From NCBI GenBank assembly GCA_022702545.1, contig JAHRBC010000003.1, positions 4,650,001-4,714,000 on the forward strand: a stretch of DNA of 64,000 bases. Direction: 5' to 3'. The position numbers and the translations under genes were made by a program. Position 1 is the first letter of the stretch. Every line of letters starts with the position of its first letter. The notes under the pieces were generated by a model that saw only the letters and a list, made by a program, of their open reading frames with translations, was not told where the DNA came from and made no database searches. Shown piece after piece: positions 59,772 to 64,000 of the stretch. The DNA is from Phycomyces nitens. Its lineage: Eukaryota; Mucoromycota; Mucoromycetes; Mucorales; Phycomycetaceae.

Positions 59772-61620
59772 TCATTCGGCCTTCTTGAGAATAAGGGTCA
59801 TGTTGGGGACAGGTCTAAGAGTAATCATCTGCTTCTTGGCGGGATGGAAGCCAGGCTTCTCATAAAACTTGAAATCCATAATCATAATTGCCAAGAGAAT
59901 CTTCATCTCAATCAATGCAAATTTGTAACCAATACACTGTCTTCCGCCTGCCAAGAACGGCATGTATTCATACGGACTGACTTTCTTGGCAAGTTCTTCA
60001 TCCCATCTTGAGGGTCTGAACTCCTCGGCATCATCTCCCCAGATCTCCTTGGAATGATGGTTGGAAATTATACTGATGAATACGTTGGTACCCTTTGGGA
60101 TAAGGTGGTTGCCCAGGACAGCCTCCTTTTGCGCCACCCGGTTGGTAACGGGAACAGGCGGGATGACTCGCATGGTTTCTTTGCAGACATTGTTGAGTAA
60201 CTTGAGATTGTTGATGGCATCATAGCTGGGCACATTTGCCTGGTTCTCCATTGACATTTTTCTGCTCTCTTTAGGATTGCTAAACAAGGGGTGGTCTGTC
60301 TCAATCTGTTTGAACAGAGGACGGATTTCCTCTCGAAGTTCATCCTGGATTTGTGGATTCTGGGCCAATAGCCATAGACACCAGCTCAATGCTACGCTGG
60401 TTGTTTCATGGCCGGCAGCCAGAAAAGTCAAGCACTGGTTCTGCAATTCGTGGATATCCATGCCTTTTCCTTCATCGTCAACCTCTTTTATCATCAAGGA
60501 CAAAATATCCTTTGAGTTGTTGGATCCACTGTCTTTGGTGCGCATCTTTCCTCGCTCTACCAACGCTTCGCTCTCAACCTGGAGGGTGCGAAGATTACTT
60601 TTGGTCTTTAGATTCCTTTCTGTTGGCAGCTTGTTGAGAATGGGGAAAAAGAAGGAGAGAATACGCATGATTCCTGTTTCGGCTGAGAAGATAGACATGT
60701 AGGCATCTCCAAGTTTGTTGCTTTGAGGTGTATCGGCCAGTTTTACAGCCTCAAATTCTTCTCCAAAACCTGCAATAGCAATGACATCTAGGGTTGCTAG
60801 ACTGAGTTCGTGGGAGATGTCGTATTCAATTGAATCAATATCCTTGAGGGCAGTTTTCCATTTGTTGTACAGGTGAATGGCAGGTATGGCCATCAAAGGG
60901 GTAATACTGCGTATAGTATTGACACTGAAGGCTGGGTTGAGCATTCTGCGCTGCTTCTTATGTTCTGGACCCTTTTGAAAGACGCCTTTTATGAGTACAA
61001 ATAATACTTTTTTGCCAAACAGAGCCTTGTTTTACCTCGGCTACCAAAAGACCATTCCCGATGAATTTTCGAAGAAAATCACTTGTTTGTTCTGTTTTTA
61101 TATAGTCGTACTCGTGAATTGTCAAGATCTCTCTGATCAATCCAGGGTCTGTTACCAAGACTCTACAATTATTCCAAGGACCGTGGTAGGCTACAATTCC
61201 ACCATACTTTTTTGTCCATCTCTTGTGAGGGACGCCTGACTAAAAAGAGGAATTATTAGTTTTAAGTTTACTCAAATCAATTCAGGCTGTCTTGTTGAAT
61301 AGCACTCTTACCTCATCTTTGATGATCTCAATGGCATTACCGGTAAATGGGACCCAGCTTACAGGTGGTCCAGGTATCTTGTTGATTGGATTGAGGTATA
61401 GACGATAGATGAAATACTTGGATATAATGTAGCCAACGTATCCTGCCAATCCTAGGCCGGTGAGGACTCTTTTTACAGAGGCATTTATGCCAAGTGGAGA
61501 AAGAACCCTTTGATCGATATACTTTTCAGCAATGCCAATAAGCCCGTTCCAGTGCTGGTGGGTTAGTTGGAGGACTTCCTGGAGACGAATTGCCTTGAAG
61601 GCCTCAATTGAGTGTTCCAT
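59772..61620 (-). CDS. Cytochrome P450 monooxygenase
   Basis: Three exons, complement of 61312-61620, 61036-61239 and 59772-60971, giving 570 residues. An N-terminal membrane segment (LGLAGYVGYIISKYFIY, around 60-75) is followed by the proline hinge KIPGPP. The I-helix oxygen-binding motif is AGHETTS, the K-helix ExxR is ETMR, and the heme loop is FLAGGRQCIGYKF with the thiolate Cys at about 517. The CYP family and substrate cannot be assigned from motifs alone. The convergent RhoGEF gene ends only 107 bp from its stop codon. Confidence 0.92.
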
Positions 61621-63481
61621 GAGAGAATAATGTAAGTAGAAAGGAGTAGAGTGTAATGTTGGCAAACACAGGTTATTTTATAAGCTTCAGTCCTTTTTTT
61701 AAAAAAGAGCTGTGTGTGACACCGTCATGTTTTTCTTATTGTTTCCACCAGTCTGGCTACGTAATATTACGTTTTTGGATATATATGAAAAAATGTATGA
61801 TTTGAAATATAATCCCAGACATGGACAATATTTTTATCTGATAAACCATTAGGGTTATCAAATGCATATCCTCACTCTCTTTTATTTACCCTTGTATCTT
61901 TACTATACAATCTTTGAAGCTTTGGACATCAAGGGGTCCAATTTACCCGAGAAATCATCCCAAAAATAGCTCCTCTTTGCTGCTGTCCGGACCGGAACAA
62001 CGATCGATCCGGCCTGGTCTCAATAAAGTTCAAGAAGTCAAATGGAAATACAGATAGTCCCATTGTAGATACCATGAGTACATTAGCCTGGTGCGTGTAA
62101 TTTTAATAAAATATGCTCTTTTTCCATGCTTAGTCTTATGGAGAACATTGGTCTCCCTGGTCATTAAGAATTGCTTGCATTGAATTGAATTGAAAAACAC
62201 CTTTTATTTGCATGCTTCTTTTGTTCAATTTCAATATGTTTCTGATTATTATTGTGCATTTTCTCTCAACAGAATAGCTGCTCTCGCTACCATGTATCTT
62301 ACAAAGGTTCAGAGCTGAAATTGAGCTCGCGTGCCTATAGCTTTCTGTAAAGTTGCTTTTTTAGTAACAATACAAAAGAATGTGTGCTTCTCCTTTGGTC
62401 GTACATCTATTCACACCAAACTTTACCATAAAGATCGTCCAACATTACACTTGGGATATCTTTATATATTGACAAATTGCTCTTACATATCTCCAAGACC
62501 CATAGCAAAATACATTCTAATCTCCGGGCCCTCAGACTAAAGTCTAACCAAAATAAAGGTTAATTGGGTGTTTAAACAAATATGCCTCTATTATCAACCG
62601 TTTATTTTGTATTATTCTAGCCAATACAAGGCATCTTGGTAAAGAAGACTTGAAAACATAGCAAACGGTAATTACCAATTGTTTGGTAAGATCAAGACTG
62701 TATTCAACCAATTCACCCTTTTTTTATAATGTGTGGTACAGATCAACAATGTCATTATTAGCCATCTGGGGATTTACAGTTGAGCGTTGTGCTGTTTTGT
62801 ATTCAAATGTTTGGAAACATATCTTTTGAATTACTTGTGAAACAGCTCATTGACATTCCCATGCCAATTACCTTTGGTCTGCCACCCATAGGTTACTAGA
62901 TATCGATAACAATCGCTAGAATAAACCTGTTTTATAATCTACTTTTTTGATTTCACTACCAATTTGTGGGGTTTAATTTTATTTCAAAGATTGGTTACTT
63001 TATCTTTGTCAAACTGACTGTAAATTATCCGTTTTATAGTATGAATTTATACGCTATTTCGAAATCATTCAATAGTCTGAAAAATTTCAAATTTCAAATA
63101 TATACACATACATATAAATATATAATTATATATATTTATATACATATATATAAATATATATAAACATACATGACCATACTTGATTGTAGATCACTCTTAA
63201 AATTATATGGCTCGTCTTTCTTGGCATATTAACGCCATTACACTTTTTGCCATTGTCCATGGTCCAAACAGTCTGCCCTTTCCACTGTGACTGCGTGACT
63301 ATTTTTCCTTTATGATTCCAAACAAGAAACATCCCTCCTCTCATAGCACTTTCTCCCCTCTCTCTTGCCTGCCTAGCCCAGTAAGATGAAGACTACCCAA
63401 TCATATCACAAGTACCTAAACTCCGTCAAAAAAATTTTGTTCGATGTCACCACCAGAAAAAAAAATCAATAGAAAAAAAAA
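61621..63481. other. Intergenic, P450 and eIF5A upstream regions
   Basis: About 1.86 kb of AT-rich DNA between divergent starts. A TA-type repeat with TATAAATATA units lies at 63100-63165. The frames at 62331-62540 and 62966-63163 show no known motif. No gene supported. Confidence 0.45.
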
Positions 63482-63482
63482 T

Positions 63483-63490
63483 TATATAAA
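63483..63490 (+). promoter_or_regulatory. TATA box of the eIF5A gene
   Basis: TATATAAA lies about 40 nt upstream of a pyrimidine-rich stretch (TTCCTTCTTCCC) that would suit transcription start. Confidence 0.5.
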
Positions 63491-63549
63491 AACCAGTCAA
63501 ACGCCACACCAGCGCATTCCTTCTTCCCTAAACCTTGCCTATTTGTAAA

Positions 63550-63626
63550 GTAAGTCCCAGTTCCAATGGCACTTTTTCCAAACGCGTTCAACCCAAGCCT
63601 AGAAACTTATTCAACTGCCTGTATAG
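63550..63626 (+). other. Leader (5' UTR) intron of the eIF5A gene
   Basis: The donor GTAAGT follows TTGTAAA and the acceptor CTGTATAG precedes CATG. The 77-nt intron ends one base before the start codon. Confidence 0.6.
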
Positions 63627-63627
63627 C

Positions 63628-64000
63628 ATGTCCGACGATCACGACCACACCTTCGAGAGCGCCAACGCCGGTGCCTCTTTGACCTACCCCATGCAGTGCT
63701 CTGCCTTGAGAAAGGGTGGACACGTTGTCATCAAGGGTCGTCCCTGTAAGATTGTCGAGATGTCGACCTCCAAGACTGGCAAGCACGGTCACGCCAAGGT
63801 TCACTTGGTCGCCATCGACATCTTCACCCAGAAGTAAGTTGGAATCTTTTTTAAAAAAAAGCACATCAAACTAATAATTTTACTCCAACAGGAAGCTCGA
63901 GGATCTCTCTCCCTCCACCCACAACATGGATGTCCCCAACGTTGTCCGTATGGAGTACGCCCTCCTCAACATTGATGACGGTTTCTTGTCTTTGATGTTG
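63628..64000 (+). CDS. eIF5A: Translation factor eIF5A, 5' part
   Basis: Two exons are visible (63628-63833 and 63892 to the window end), giving the first 105 residues; the 3' part is cut by the window edge. The hypusine loop [12 protein letters not shown] has the modified Lys at about 52, and the flanking [13 protein letters not shown] and [13 protein letters not shown] are conserved. eIF5A binds the ribosomal E site and relieves stalling, notably at polyproline stretches, after hypusination by deoxyhypusine synthase and hydroxylase. Codon use is strongly C/G-ending, as in the two ribosomal-protein genes here. Confidence 0.95.

Noticed and set aside
1..64000. tRNA genes, rRNA genes and CRISPR-like arrays
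   Set aside because: I scanned by eye for B-box-like GTTCGAATCC sequences and spaced direct repeats and found nothing convincing. A covariance-model search would be needed to exclude small RNAs.

Overview
This is a 64 kb window of AT-rich, intron-rich eukaryotic DNA from a fungus, most likely an early-diverging lineage of the Mucoromycota (Mucor/Phycomyces-like). The reasons are short introns (about 45-150 nt) with GT-AG and a few GC-AG borders, fungal gene families (PAN3, Med8, Bst1/PGAP1, alternative oxidase, a YML020W-like hydrolase, a P450), a 60S eL28 gene that Saccharomyces lacks, a WRKY-GCM1-type regulator, and several degraded transposon families. All exon coordinates are hand-derived from splice signals, reading frame and protein-family fit. 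Except for eIF5A, which is cut by the window edge, each joined model keeps frame to its stop.

Layout. 1-8.0 kb is a transposon graveyard: a LINE relic on the minus strand (zinc-knuckle ORF1, endonuclease, reverse transcriptase) split by a 284-bp solo LTR; a 263-bp tandem repeat; and a Mutator-like element with terminal inverted repeats, a near-perfect 9-bp target duplication, a transposase frame with three stops, and a fragment of an unrelated Tc1/IS630-type transposase inside it. 8.0-10.9 kb has no gene I can support. 10.9-30 kb holds Med8 (+), an AIG1/FAR-17a membrane protein (+), a SWIRM protein (-), a relic coding fragment (-), PRPP synthetase (-), a YML020W-like alpha/beta hydrolase (-), an ING/PHD protein (+), an ATF-type bZIP factor (-) and ribosomal protein eL13 (-). 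30-43 kb holds the WRKY-GCM1 regulator with a long polyQ tract (+), a 3.4-kb gene-poor gap with a Tc1-like relic, the Fe-S assembly factor CIA2/MIP18 (+), a CRIB-containing PAK kinase (-) and PAN3 (+). 43.2-45.1 kb is an 1.8-kb foldback-type element with about 225-bp inverted arms. 45.5-64 kb holds eL28 (+), the GPI inositol-deacylase Bst1/PGAP1 (-), a TPR-MYND protein (+), alternative oxidase (+), a DH-BAR-SH3 RhoGEF (+), a cytochrome P450 (-) and the 5' part of eIF5A (+), cut by the window end.

The genes are ordinary housekeeping and regulatory genes without an obvious shared pathway. Loose themes are translation and mRNA turnover (eL13, eL28, eIF5A, PAN3), Rho/Cdc42 signalling (PAK and the RhoGEF) and chromatin/transcription (Med8, SWIRM, ING, bZIP, WRKY). 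The most notable signals are the composite Mutator-like element, four GC-AG introns in two genes, a 5-nt microexon in the RhoGEF, the WRKY-type regulator, leader introns 1-3 nt before the start codon in all three translation genes, and the foldback element.
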